From Siderastrea radians (lineage: Eukaryota; Cnidaria; Anthozoa; Scleractinia; Rhizangiidae), in contig OZ024896.1 in assembly GCA_964017195.1 (NCBI GenBank), positions 31,221,430-31,285,429 of the forward strand: DNA of 64,000 nt, given 5' to 3'. This document shows positions 37,823 to 47,640 of this stretch, piece after piece. Below the pieces are notes generated by a model. That model did not search any database. It was not told the origin of the DNA and saw only the letters and a program-made list of their open reading frames with translations. The position numbers and the translations under genes were made by a program. Within the stretch, counting starts at the first letter, position 1. Every line of letters starts with the position of its first letter.

Positions 37823-38239
37823 TCATCGCTGTCGTTTTGTCGGGAGCTCGTGGGGTCTCGGCGACTGCATCGGTTGCATCGGCTGCCGCTTACGACAGAG
37901 CTCGGGCGACGGCGGCGGCGGGGCTGGCGGAGGTGTTTGGGGCCGCTTGAATTCAAACCGCCAATAGGGGCAGCAGAAGTCGAGGCCCCGGATGTACCAC
38001 TCGGTGGTGAATTGCGGGTAGCAGCCCGGGTTCCAACTCGTCCGTACGTGGGCGGCTCGCGCTGCCTGGGCTGCCTGGGCTGCTTCCCTCCGTTTCCTTC
38101 TCTCCTCCTCCAACAGCGCTTCCCCAAACGCCCGGATCTCTCCGTCGTCGTCGAGACTCCACTCCTTAACCTCATCTAAAATAATATCCACTTGAAATGC
38201 CTCAAACTCTTTCAACAACTCTTCATGAGCAACCTCCAT
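37823..38239 (-). CDS. Unknown early-type protein, 138 aa
   Basis: The ATG at 38239 is the first one after a TATA-initiator promoter on the minus strand. Acidic and helical for the first ~50 residues, then an Ala/Arg-rich helix (RREAAQAAQAARAA, 50-63), an aromatic/cysteine segment (SWNPGCYPQFTTEWYIRGLDFCCPYWRFEF, about 68-97) and a Pro-rich, basic end. I do not recognise it. It is transcribed divergently from PolB and precedes the 224-aa ORF, so the two may be made from one early transcript. Confidence 0.62.
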   Translation of the reverse strand: MEVAHEELLKEFEAFQVDIILDEVKEWSLDDDGEIRAFGEALLEEERRKRREAAQAAQAARAAHVRTSWNPGCYPQFTTEWYIRGLDFCCPYWRFEFKRPQTPPPAPPPPSPELCRKRQPMQPMQSPRPHELPTKRQR

Positions 38240-38246
38240 TTTGAGA

Positions 38247-38466
38247 TGACTCACCTCGAGGGGCGATCTGTTTTATAGTCTCTCATTCATTCCCATCATG
38301 CCCATGGACCCTAACTAGAGAGGGGGGAGCGGGGGCCCCCCACCCCGTCCCACCCCTCCCAGAGACCACCGTGGCCATGCTTGGTGATTGGTTCCTTCCC
38401 CTCCCACGTGACCCTTTTGGTTCTCTATAAAAACACAGCCCCGACCGTCAGCAAGTTCATCTGATC
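38247..38466. promoter_or_regulatory. Bidirectional early promoter between the minus-strand genes and PolB
   Basis: Minus strand: TATAAAA (38271-38277) with TCATCTC about 30 nt on (A at 38247). Plus strand: TATAAAA (38426-38432) with TCATC about 33 nt on (A at 38459), just before the PolB ATG. Between them lie a G/C-rich block and CTCCCACGTGACCCTTTTG (38401-38419), the inverted copy of a segment in the left control region. The shared parts suggest joint control of genes at both ends of the element. Confidence 0.72.
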
Positions 38467-41400
38467 ATGACCTCTCAGCCAGAAGAACACGAAGGCGCGG
38501 GGCCCAGCGGCCTCGCCCACCATGAGGTTTTAGCCATGCTAGGTCTCGAGACTTCAGACTCGGAAAAAGAAGACACAAATCTGTTATATCCCGAGGAGAT
38601 GAGAGACAGCGAGGAAGATGACTTGTACAATGACCTCCTCGATCATTTGGAAAGACAACATGCCTTTCAAACTCGTCTCCTTCAACAAAGTGGGGCAGGA
38701 GGTTTGGATGAGGGAACCACTCATCTCCTTCAACAAAGTGGAGCAGGAACGTTTGACTTTGAACTCCAACGCTTTGTTGATCGTACGAGTCGTCGAATGG
38801 GGGTACGTGAACGACATTTCACTACCCGTTTACGTCAAAGGGGCAACTTGATTCCAGATCAAAACATCACGCAAGCTCTCCAAGACGGTTTACGTCGAGC
38901 GGTGAATCAAGTGTTGACCACCACGCCTGGCCTCGACGATCAAGATCGCCTTTACTTTACCATCAGCTCCGACAGACTCCACAATAATTTCCAGGGCTGG
39001 GGATTACGGGCGGGTGAATGGCGTGAAGGCGGGGACCGTCTGGCAGCCCTCTTGGATCGTTTAGCCCAAGCCCTCAACAGCAACGAACAATTTGAAATGG
39101 ACGATTCCTTTCAATTGTCCATCACTCAAGTCCATCATGCACCTCAAGGAACCGGGAGACCGCGTCGTGGCAAACCCGGCCACCCCACCATGGACATGTT
39201 AACGGCCAAGAAAAACTCGGTCATCCGCATCCAAAATGATGATGAACTCTGTTGTGCCAGAGCCCTCGTGGTCGCCAAAACTCGCCTGGACCAACACCCG
39301 AAACAGAGAGCCATTCAGCGGGGGCAGGGGCCTCTGCAAAGAACCCTCGCTTGGGATCTGCAACACGAAGCCAAGGTACCATTCGGCCCATGCAGTTACG
39401 ACGCCTTGACAGCCTTCAGCAAGGCCCCATCCCTGGCCGGTTACCAGATCCTGTTGGTGGATGCCGCCCGGCATTTTCACATCACGACCTTTGGAGGCCC
39501 TCAAGACAAATCATTGATTCTGTTGCATCACCAAGGCCATTACGACGTCATTACTCGTTTACCGGGGTTTTTCGGGTCCAGTTACGTTTGTGCTCATTGT
39601 TGGAAACCCTATGACCATGAAGATCACCATCGATGCAATAAGAAAAAGCAATGCGGGGCCTGTCGTCAAAAAGAGTGTCCTGATTTCCAGGCAGCCTATC
39701 CTCGAGGACAGAAAGCTACCCGACGGTGCAAACAATGTCATCGGGACTTTTTTGGAGACACTTGTTTCCAAAACCATGTCACCATGGGCCACACGGGCAA
39801 ACCTGCAGCCAACCTAGACTCCTCCGTCTGCTTTCGTCGCCGTCGCTGTCGTCACTGTCGTAAACAGAACGTCGGATTAGACAAGATTGAAAAGCATCTA
39901 TGCGGGTATATCGATTGTCCCTCCTGCCACGAGTACGTGAACGGGGAAACTCATCGTTGTTTTATTCAAACAGCCCCCAAACCTCAAGCCAAGAACAAAA
40001 GAAAGAGGAAACGAGGCACCACAGAAACCGAGGAGGAGGACGAGCTGCCCCCTTTACATGTGTTTTTTGACATTGAAGCCATGCAACCCAAGGAAAAACA
40101 CATCGCCAATCTCGTCGTGGCCGAAACCGAAGACGACGACCAACCCATGTGTTTCCACGGCAACCATTGCGTCCGAGATTTCCTGGAATGGCTGGATACC
40201 TTGACCAACTATGACACAAGACAAGTCAATGTACTCGCTCATAACTTCCAAGGGTACGATGGCTATTTTGTCACTCATCAATACTATGACGACAACCGAA
40301 TCGTCCAACAGCTACGGAACGGATGTAAACTCTTGGAAGTCAAACACGATCGGATACGTTTCATCGACTCGATGAGTTTTTTCCAGATGCCCCTCTCCGC
40401 CTTTCCCAAAACCTTTGGATTAACGGAATTGAAAAAAGGGTACTTCCCTCACCTGTTCAACCACCCCGATCACCAAACGTACGTGGGACCCGTGCCAGCC
40501 CTCGATTACTACATGCCTGAAACCATGTCACCCGAAGAGAAGCAAGTCTTCGAAACGTGGCATCAACAGCAACGCAACAAAGTGTTTGACTTTCAGAAAG
40601 AATTGGTCGCCTATTGCCAATCCGATGTACGCCTCTTGAAACAAGGCTGTCTGACATTCAAACGCTTGTTTGAAACCCTGACGGGCTTCAACCCCTTTGA
40701 GCATATCACCATTGCCTCTGCCTGCAACCGGGATTTACGCATGAACCGGATGATCCCCAACAGCATCGCCAGTGAACCCGTCCGTGGTTGGCGCAACTCC
40801 ATCAATCAATCACGAGTAGCCCTCGAATGGCTCACCTGGTGTGCCCGAGAAAATAACATTCAGCATGTGCGCAATGCCGGCGAGGTTCGCATCCCGGCCA
40901 TTGGCTTCGTCGATGGCTACTGCCACGACACCCGGACCGTGTACGAATTTCAAGGGTGTTTCACCCATGGATGCCCGACCTGTTATCCAAACCGCCACGA
41001 ACCCCATGTCCGCCATTTTGATCGAAGCCTGCAAGATGTCTACGAGACCTCCCAACAAAAGATCCAACGGTTACAACGGCAAGGGTACACCGTCGTTCAA
41101 ATCTGGGAATGTGAATGGAACCGTCTCAAAGACACCTCCCTAGACATCCGTACGTTTGTGGCCCAGCTTCAATTCATCGAGCCACTCAATCCGCGAGACG
41201 CCTTCTGCGGCGGCCGTACCAATGCCGTCAAGTTGTACCATCACGTCACCCCCAGTCAAAAGATCCATTACATCGATGTCACCTCTTTGTACCCATGGGT
41301 AAACAAAACCTGTGTGTACCCTAAAGGGCATCCGAGAATCATCTCCACCCCGGGTCACACCAACATCCACCAGTACTTTGGTCTCATCCAATGTCAAATC

Positions 41401-42576
41401 CTGCCTCCACGTGAACTGTATCATCCTGTCCTGCCTTATCGCCATGACGACAAACTCCTGTTTCCCCTCTGTGCCGCCTGTGTGGAACAAGAGATGCCGA
41501 AAAGACCATTGGAGAGGTCCTCTGAATGCGTGCACACGGACCGGCAACGTGTTCTGACGGGAACATGGTGCACCCCCGAATTAGAGAAAGCCGTCGAGCT
41601 TGGCTACCAAGTCCAGTACATCTATGAAGTGTGGCATTTTGACTACACCTGTCAGGGGCTGTTCAGAGACTACGTCAACACTTGGTTAAAAATCAAACAA
41701 GAAGCCAGCGGGTGGCCTAAGGACGACATGTCAGAGCAAGCCAAACAGGACTACATCCAGAAGTACTTCGAGCATGAAGGCATCCAGTTGGAGTATGACA
41801 AAATTGAGAAGAATCCCGGCTTGCGCACCTTAGCCAAAATGATGTTGAATTCCATGTGGGGCAAGTTTGGACAACGCCTCAACAAAACCCAAATCAAAAC
41901 CTTTGAGGATCCTCGAGCCTTCCACCGTTTCTTGAAGACGGATACCATGGACGTACGGCACGTCTCCGTGATCAACGACCAAATGGTGGAGGTACATTAT
42001 CAGTACCAAGACGAAGACATCCCCGTGTCACCCAACCTTAACATCTTTGTAGCCTGTTTCACTACCTGTTGGGCCCGACTCCGACTGTATGCCGCCCTGG
42101 AGCAGCTGCAGCAACGTGTCCTCTACTACGACACCGACTCTGTCATCTATTATACAAGCGAGGGACAAGACGACCCAGACTTGGGCGATTACCTCGGCGA
42201 CTTTACGAGTGAATTGGACAAGGACGATTACATCCGGGAATTCGTGTCGGGCGGTCCCAAGAACTATGGCTACCAAACCCAGAATGGCCACGTAGAATGC
42301 AAAGTGCGGGGTTTCCGTCTCAACAGCGAAGGCAAATCACAATTAAATTACCAAGTCATCAAAGCAAATGTCATCGATGAGCTTCAAAAGCCCCAAAAGA
42401 ATCCACGTGAGACCACGGTCTACAATACGCACCACATCGTGCGAAATCCTCACAAGTATCAACTTTACACCTTTTCCCAAAAGAAAGATTACAAACTGGT
42501 CTACGACAAGAGAGTCCTGGATCCTGTCACTTTCCAGACCTACCCTACGGGTACCAGTGAGACACTTTCCTGCTGA
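38467..42576 (+). CDS. POLB: Protein-primed family B DNA polymerase
   Basis: A 1369-aa protein that should copy the element from its ends using a protein primer. Exonuclease motifs: DIE (D535, E537), N..GYD (D598), Y..SD (D720). Polymerase motifs: DVTSLYP (D937), KMMLNSMWG (1124-1132) and YYDTDSV (D1222, D1224). A Cys/His-rich cluster of several zinc modules spans about 375-498, ahead of the exonuclease. The N-terminal ~370 residues carry the region typical of Polinton polymerases. LLQQSGAG is repeated at 71-78 and 87-94, a small internal duplication. No stops or frameshifts are seen. It is transcribed from its own TATA promoter toward the right TIR. Confidence 0.96.
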   Translation: MTSQPEEHEGAGPSGLAHHEVLAMLGLETSDSEKEDTNLLYPEEMRDSEEDDLYNDLLDHLERQHAFQTRLLQQSGAGGLDEGTTHLLQQSGAGTFDFELQRFVDRTSRRMGVRERHFTTRLRQRGNLIPDQNITQALQDGLRRAVNQVLTTTPGLDDQDRLYFTISSDRLHNNFQGWGLRAGEWREGGDRLAALLDRLAQALNSNEQFEMDDSFQLSITQVHHAPQGTGRPRRGKPGHPTMDMLTAKKNSVIRIQNDDELCCARALVVAKTRLDQHPKQRAIQRGQGPLQRTLAWDLQHEAKVPFGPCSYDALTAFSKAPSLAGYQILLVDAARHFHITTFGGPQDKSLILLHHQGHYDVITRLPGFFGSSYVCAHCWKPYDHEDHHRCNKKKQCGACRQKECPDFQAAYPRGQKATRRCKQCHRDFFGDTCFQNHVTMGHTGKPAANLDSSVCFRRRRCRHCRKQNVGLDKIEKHLCGYIDCPSCHEYVNGETHRCFIQTAPKPQAKNKRKRKRGTTETEEEDELPPLHVFFDIEAMQPKEKHIANLVVAETEDDDQPMCFHGNHCVRDFLEWLDTLTNYDTRQVNVLAHNFQGYDGYFVTHQYYDDNRIVQQLRNGCKLLEVKHDRIRFIDSMSFFQMPLSAFPKTFGLTELKKGYFPHLFNHPDHQTYVGPVPALDYYMPETMSPEEKQVFETWHQQQRNKVFDFQKELVAYCQSDVRLLKQGCLTFKRLFETLTGFNPFEHITIASACNRDLRMNRMIPNSIASEPVRGWRNSINQSRVALEWLTWCARENNIQHVRNAGEVRIPAIGFVDGYCHDTRTVYEFQGCFTHGCPTCYPNRHEPHVRHFDRSLQDVYETSQQKIQRLQRQGYTVVQIWECEWNRLKDTSLDIRTFVAQLQFIEPLNPRDAFCGGRTNAVKLYHHVTPSQKIHYIDVTSLYPWVNKTCVYPKGHPRIISTPGHTNIHQYFGLIQCQILPPRELYHPVLPYRHDDKLLFPLCAACVEQEMPKRPLERSSECVHTDRQRVLTGTWCTPELEKAVELGYQVQYIYEVWHFDYTCQGLFRDYVNTWLKIKQEASGWPKDDMSEQAKQDYIQKYFEHEGIQLEYDKIEKNPGLRTLAKMMLNSMWGKFGQRLNKTQIKTFEDPRAFHRFLKTDTMDVRHVSVINDQMVEVHYQYQDEDIPVSPNLNIFVACFTTCWARLRLYAALEQLQQRVLYYDTDSVIYYTSEGQDDPDLGDYLGDFTSELDKDDYIREFVSGGPKNYGYQTQNGHVECKVRGFRLNSEGKSQLNYQVIKANVIDELQKPQKNPRETTVYNTHHIVRNPHKYQLYTFSQKKDYKLVYDKRVLDPVTFQTYPTGTSETLSC

Positions 42577-42812
42577 CTGTCTTTTGGTCAGTTTCCTTCG
42601 ACAACCCTGTCATCTGTGACTGTGGTATGCTTGCTTGCCTGCTGGCTTGGGAGTAGCGGTCGCCTGTTTGGACTCTTTACCTCCTTGCTTGCCTGCCTTC
42701 GAGTGACGTCATCACCGAAAGTGTAATGCACGTCTCTGTAAACGAAACCTCCATATGTGACTGATGTGACTTGACTGCAATCCACAATGTGATCCTCCTC
42801 GTCAAAACCTAA

Positions 42813-42907
42813 TGCGCATCCCCTAGGATGATTTGATAGCCGGACATTCTCACGCATGACGTTATAGTTGAGTTGAATGTGCATCCCCTAGGATGATTTG
42901 ATAGCCA
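42813..42907 (+). repeat. Direct repeat in the right control region
   Basis: GCATCCCCTAGGATGATTTG followed by ATAGCC occurs at about 42816 and again at about 42881, 65 nt apart. Two exact copies of a 26-nt word suggest a protein-binding site or recent duplication. Confidence 0.7.
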
Positions 42908-42925
42908 GTCGACGACGTCAAAGCA

Positions 42926-43430
42926 ACCCTCATATTAAAATAGCAACACTCATCATTACAAGGAACACTCATATTATCAAAAGGAACTCAAAGGAAATAC
43001 TCATCATGGAACACTCATCATCACAATGGACTCATCAAAATGGAACACTCATATTATCAAAATGGAACACTCATCATGGAACACTCATATTATTAAAAGG
43101 AACTAATAGCAATACTCATCATGAAATAGCAACACTCATCTTAAAAGGAATTCATCAAAATGGAACACTCATCATAGAACACTCATATTATTAAAAGGAA
43201 CTAATAGCAATACTCATCATGAAATAGCAACACTCATCTTAAAAGGAATTCATCAAAATGGAACACTCATCTTAAAAGGAACTCATCAAAACGAATACTC
43301 ATACTATCAAAAGGAATACTCATCATCAAAATGGAACACTCATCATGAAACACTCATATTATCAAAAGGAATACTCATATCAAAAGGAACACTCATAGGA
43401 ACCCTCCATATCTGACTTCATTCAATGCCT
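42926..43430 (+). repeat. ACTCAT-rich degenerate tandem array
   Basis: About 500 bp built from shuffled short words: AACACTCATCAT, ACTCATATTATCAAAAGGAA, CATCAAAATGGAACACTCAT. One strand is nearly free of G. Weaker traces continue to about 43720. Long ORFs through it are artefacts of the repeat. Confidence 0.85.
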
Positions 43431-43817
43431 TCGTAGTAATCATGGATGTACTTCATTTTAGCTTCTTCAAAAGAACTCAAAGGAACTCATCAAAAGGAAC
43501 ACTCATATCAACTCCTCTATTGACACAACTGGTGACGGTGATGCAGGTATCGTGACGGTGATTCAGGTACCCAAGCATCTGTAGTCCACTTGGACCTGCT
43601 TCTTCTTCTCGCTGAGAGACCTTCATACAGTTTAAGTCGGACATGTCTGTTGAAAGACAGATTCAAAAAAGCAACATTCATCAAAAAGGAACACTTATCA
43701 AAGAGGAACTCAAAGGAACACTCGGGAAACCCTCCTCCTATTTTCTGTTATTGTAAAAAAAACAAAACTATAACAATAAACGTGATGTATTAATTTTTTT
43801 TCTTGTTTTCACTCCAA

Positions 43818-44144
43818 GGGTTACCCCCGTTGCAGAAATTGGACTTTGGACTTTGAGCCCGCGTTTTCTCCGCGGTTTTACCCCAACATGAGCCCACGAT
43901 CCTATTTTCAAACTCGCCAGCGGTTTTCCTTTCCAAAACACGTGACTTCCGGTTCCATGAGCCCACCATCCCCTTTTTTATACTAGTCAGCGGTTTCCCA
44001 TTCAAAAACACGTCACTTCCGGTTGCTTGAGCCCACGATCCCTTTTTCCAACTGGTCAGCGGTTTCCCATCCCACTTCTGGTCATGACGTCACTCGACCA
44101 ATCAGAAGCCAGGATTAGTGTCCAGATGAGCGCCATTTACTACT
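43818..44144 (-). repeat. Polinton right terminal inverted repeat
   Basis: Inverted partner of 21307-21633, equal in length (327 bp). It ends in ...TACTACT at 44144 and is followed directly by AATTAA. The CCAAT, CRE-like and 69-70-bp repeat content of the left end is mirrored here. Confidence 0.96.
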
Positions 44145-44150
44145 AATTAA
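44145..44150. repeat. Target-site duplication AATTAA, right copy
   Basis: Identical to 21301-21306, directly after the element's CT end. Confidence 0.93.
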
Positions 44151-44965
44151 TTGTTCTTTACGCATGTGATCGCTTGTACATGCTCAGTGGACATGCAGCA
44201 TTGTGGTTTTTGTTGATAGTACCCTGGGGTACAGAATAACTTTGATACAACATAATACTGACACGGCATTTCTCTGTATGGTTTTTGGCCTCTTTGCCCT
44301 GAGACAGGGTATCTGGTTTTAGGGAAGTCTGCCCCATCAAAACGGGGTCTGAATCTGCCTCAAACAGGGTCTTAAATAAAGGGTTTTCCCTACACCAAGC
44401 TCACAAACAATTGTTTTGGGGGATGTGCCCCCTTGCGGTTTCACAGCACGGTTTTTTCCTGGGATCCCAACAGATGAGTTTATGCTGTCTTTGTTTTGCA
44501 TGTTAGCCGTAAACAGCACTCGTGTTTATCACATATCCAGTGTGAAAAGTCAATTTACCCCTTTGTAGACGTAAATAGACATGGGTGTAATTCGCAGTTA
44601 TCACATCACACTTCATGAGTTAAATTCGGCAATGAGGCTTTCCGGTAATGTCTCATCCACAATGTCTAGACCAATTTGCAACAAAGTTGGGCCAATGTTT
44701 CGATAGTGAGCTTTGTGCTTCGCGGTACAGTCAAAGCTTTCCTTGGTCCTCCTTACGACCACTCTTGTAAGCGACTAGCTCTAGTTCAACGATGCAGGCC
44801 GTCGACCGCCCCACAAAAGCATGCGAAAGGAACCTTACCTCTGATGGGGGAGTTACATAAAACGAAACATCCGGTGTACCTTCTAACACCAGACAGTCAG
44901 TCTAGTTAAAGTCACTATGTTAGTGACTGACATTAGCAGTTGTGTCACTCGTTGTGGCGGCTTCG
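44151..44965. other. Interior of the host element, right of the Polinton
   Basis: No gene recognised. At about 44725-44785 a stretch resembles the end of the small repeat at 742-1271 (AGTCAAAGCTTTCC..., GTAAGCGAC). Confidence 0.5.
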
Positions 44966-45617
44966 GCCGCTCATGGCGGCTCCGCCACCAAAACCTTCCC
45001 TTCGCAGACAATACTGCCAGCTATGCAGGCTAAGGTCGTCACAGTTTTTTAGTGAATTCGGCTAATATCCATGTGAAAATCTCACCCATTTGACTTCCGA
45101 GTTATACAGTATTATATTTGATTTTTTTTCTAAAAACACACCTTTCACTAATTCGCAGCATGTTTTCCTGTGCTGTTTGGCATATTCCACAGAGAAAAAT
45201 TGGCCTCGAATAAACACGTAGTTCGGATTCATTGCATTGTTTGGTTGTGTTTTATTTTTTGTTTTGTTTTAATTTGTTTTATGTTTCTGTTTGACCACAT
45301 AATTAATAAATTAATCCACCATAGCCACCAACTTTTTTTAAAATATCAATAATTGATAAATTAATAAGAAATTAACTTTTAATTTATTTTTTCGTATGTT
45401 TATTATTTTTTATTTTTATAGAAAAAATAATAATTTTGGGGGTGGCCCACAGGGTAGCCCATAGGGTAGCCCATGGGCTGGCCCATGGGCCCGGGCCCAG
45501 GTTTTGTCTACACCCCGCGAGAAGGTGGTAATACGCGCAACAAACAATCTCAACTTGCAACGGCAACATTGTTGCACGCCAAGTTGCAAGAAAATGTTGC
45601 CCGTATTACTGGACCTT
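44966..45617 (-). repeat. Right arm of the host inverted-repeat element
   Basis: Inverted copy of 20259-21008, with a shorter GGGCTA array (about 45440-45500). Confidence 0.8.
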
Positions 45618-45626
45618 AACGCAAGT

Positions 45627-46537
45627 TCGCAACAAATTATGTCGGTTGTCTTTCGCAAGGAATACTAAACGTTCTGCTCGAACTTCGCTCCTCTGGACCC
45701 TGTGTATTTAAAGGTCATATCTGCTATCTGCATGATGGACTCCTGTGGCTCTGCGCCTGTTTGCAATGTTTGACCTTTGATCGTCCGTAAAGCGACTTTT
45801 TAATGCCGCTCTTGGCATATTAGATTGTTGAATTTGGCTCGTTTACGGACTTGATAGGTTTTTCAGCCTCTCATGCTCAAATTTCAGACAATAAAGGATC
45901 CAAAATATTAACTGCAACGTGTCAAGTTTCTTTGTTTGTAACGCCGGGCCCGGCTTATTGTCTTAAAAACTCTGTTGCAGGATGCTGTGTTTCGCATCAC
46001 GGAGTGTGACCGATAGATCCATTTCGTCAAGAAATTGAAGTTGTAGCATCTTCGGAGCTATGCAACGTGTAAGACCCCGTGTAATAGATGGATGAACTTG
46101 GCTTCAGTCAAATATGTGTGAATAACTCCTCTTGTAACTGTGAGTTTCATTTCTAGGAGCTTGATATCTTTTTTCCTGTTGCGGTCAGCAATTCCATTGA
46201 CTGCGCGTTCAAATATACCACTATGTACAGGCAAGACCATGGTTTCCGACCTCCACATGGGTCTCATTAGTTGCCGGGATTAGCTTTGTGAGTTGCGCTT
46301 TATGCAAGCTTGTGTACTTTGGGAGAATGACAAGACATTCTGTTTGGCATAGGTTTTCCGTCGCGTGTTTATACCCACTATTCACACTGCATATATTAGA
46401 GCAACGCATATACGATCAATGCATATGAATAAATTATCACTTTGGCTCAACTGCAGTGTAACGTGGTTGTACTTGTGTGCTTCGGGTCGAAGATTTCTTT
46501 CTGGTGTTCGTTTTCCTCCCCTTGGCAACCTTGGCAC
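45627..46537. other. No gene seen
   Basis: Host sequence with no recognisable coding region. Confidence 0.45.
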
Positions 46538-47039
46538 ATGGCGGACATTCAGTACCCGGCACCTGGACTTGCTGGTCAAGAAGCTCAACCGGCAGCGGCC
46601 CAGGCTGTTCAACCACCCGCGGAACAAGACGTTCCAGCACCGGCCCAACCAGCTCAGGCGGCGGCGGGACAAGAAAACCAACAGCAACCGGGACAAAATG
46701 AACAAGGAGAGCTTGAGGTAAAGTCTATCTGTCGTTTCTTTTCCTATATGAACTGTCCGCAAAAGGGAGGGCTGCAATTCCTTGTGTTCTAGTTTATTTA
46801 TTCTGGTTTCACGCTTCGTTTGTTGCGTTTTGTACTTTAGTCGGTATTTGCTTGTCGACTCATTTATTAGCCCTTTGGCTAGTGTTTTTACCGGCTCTCT
46901 ACGAGAGCAGTGTGAAGTTTAGTGACAGTTTATGTATGGAGTGAAGTGGAAGGGTGAACGTTTTTCGCCGCTATCTGGTTGACGCCACTTTACAGAGTGT
47001 AGTAAACAAAACAAAGCAGAACAATGTGCGAGAATTCAC

Positions 47040-47640
47040 CGAAAGCAAACAAAGTGGGGAGAGAGTTCACCAAATGAAATACCGGTGGGGGCGAGAGTTC
47101 ACCAGAGTTCACTGAAAACAAAAAAAAGTGGGGTGAAAATTCACTGAGGGAAAAAAAAAATGGGTGAGAGTTCACGAAAGAAAAAACAAGGAATGAAGCG
47201 AGAGCTTATACTGAGAAAAGAAAAAGGCGCGAGAGTTCACTAAAGGAAAATGGGGTGAGAGTTCACCAAGAAAAAAAAAGGGAAAAGATTGGGTGAGATT
47301 TCACCAAGGAAAAGGAATGGGGTGAGAGTTCACCAAAGGAAAAAAATGATGTTAGAGTTCACCGGAGAAATGAGATGGGGTGAGATTTCACCAAAAGAAT
47401 AAAACAAAATGGGGTGAGAGTTCACCTCAGACAAAAAGAAAAAGAAAGGAAAGAGAAAGGAACATGGGATGAAAGAAATGGGACCAATAGAAGAAAAAGA
47501 AAGAAATGGGACCAATAAAAGAAAAAGAAAGAAATGGGACCAATAAAAGAAAAAGAAAGAAATGGGACCAATAAAAGAAAAAGAAAGAAATGGGACCAAT
47601 AAAGAAAAAGAAAGAAATGGGGTGAGAGTTCACCAGGGAG
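47040..47640 (+). repeat. GGTGAGAGTTCACC array with embedded 28-bp tandem repeat
   Basis: At least ten copies of a short palindromic word, G(G)TGAGAGTTCACC, are spaced by A/G-rich linkers of about 30-45 nt. Within it, 47470-47620 holds about five copies of a 28-bp unit containing GAAATGGGACCAATAAA. It lies in the intron of the gag-like gene. Minus-strand frames through it are artefacts. Confidence 0.8.

Larger units (their letters stand above)
42577..43817. other. Right non-coding region of the Polinton
   Basis: No convincing gene. After PolB come GCTTGCTTGCCTG repeats (about 42628-42700) like those in the left control region, a direct repeat (about 42815 and 42879), a long ACTCAT-rich array, then about 300 bp of ordinary A/T-rich sequence with AATAAA at about 43771. 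A 98-codon minus-strand frame at 42588-42884 runs through the repeats and is doubtful. Confidence 0.65.
21307..44144. mobile_element. Complete Polinton/Maverick (adintovirus-like) integrated element
   Basis: A 22.8-kb element that begins AG and ends CT, has long terminal inverted repeats and is flanked by the 6-bp duplication AATTAA (21301-21306 and 44145-44150). All of these are hallmarks of Polintons. It encodes the diagnostic set: protein-primed PolB, retroviral-type integrase with chromodomain, FtsK/HerA-type packaging ATPase, adenain-like protease and capsid-type proteins, plus a phospholipase A2. The large enzyme genes are open from start to stop. Base composition is clearly richer in G+C than the flanks. 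The near-identical ends and intact enzymes suggest recent insertion, although two possible frame breaks are present. Virion formation is inferred from the gene content and is not shown by the sequence. Confidence 0.97.
20259..45617. mobile_element. Older inverted-repeat element hosting the Polinton (Mutator-like candidate)
   Basis: Left arm 20259-21008 and right arm 44966-45617 are inverted copies. The ends read AAGG(C/T)CCAGTAATACGG and are flanked by AACGCGAGT (20250-20258) and AACGCAAGT (45618-45626), a 9-bp duplication with one mismatch. Without the Polinton the element would be about 2.5 kb. Long arms plus a 9-bp duplication point to a non-autonomous Mutator-like or foldback transposon. 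No transposase is seen. Confidence 0.75.

Noticed and set aside
37798..38175. N-terminal extension of the minus-strand Arg-rich ORF to 350 codons
   Set aside because: This part overlaps the 138-aa ORF in another frame, has random Arg/Ser/Pro composition and has no promoter before its first start codon; the ATG at 37797 is more likely.
42588..42884. 98-codon minus-strand ORF after PolB
   Set aside because: Its C-terminal part is coded by the GCTTGC microsatellite and its N-terminal part by a direct repeat. No TATA or family match was seen, so it is not listed as a gene.
42926..43430. CRISPR-like array
   Set aside because: The repeats are short, shuffled and without constant spacers, and the DNA is eukaryotic/viral.
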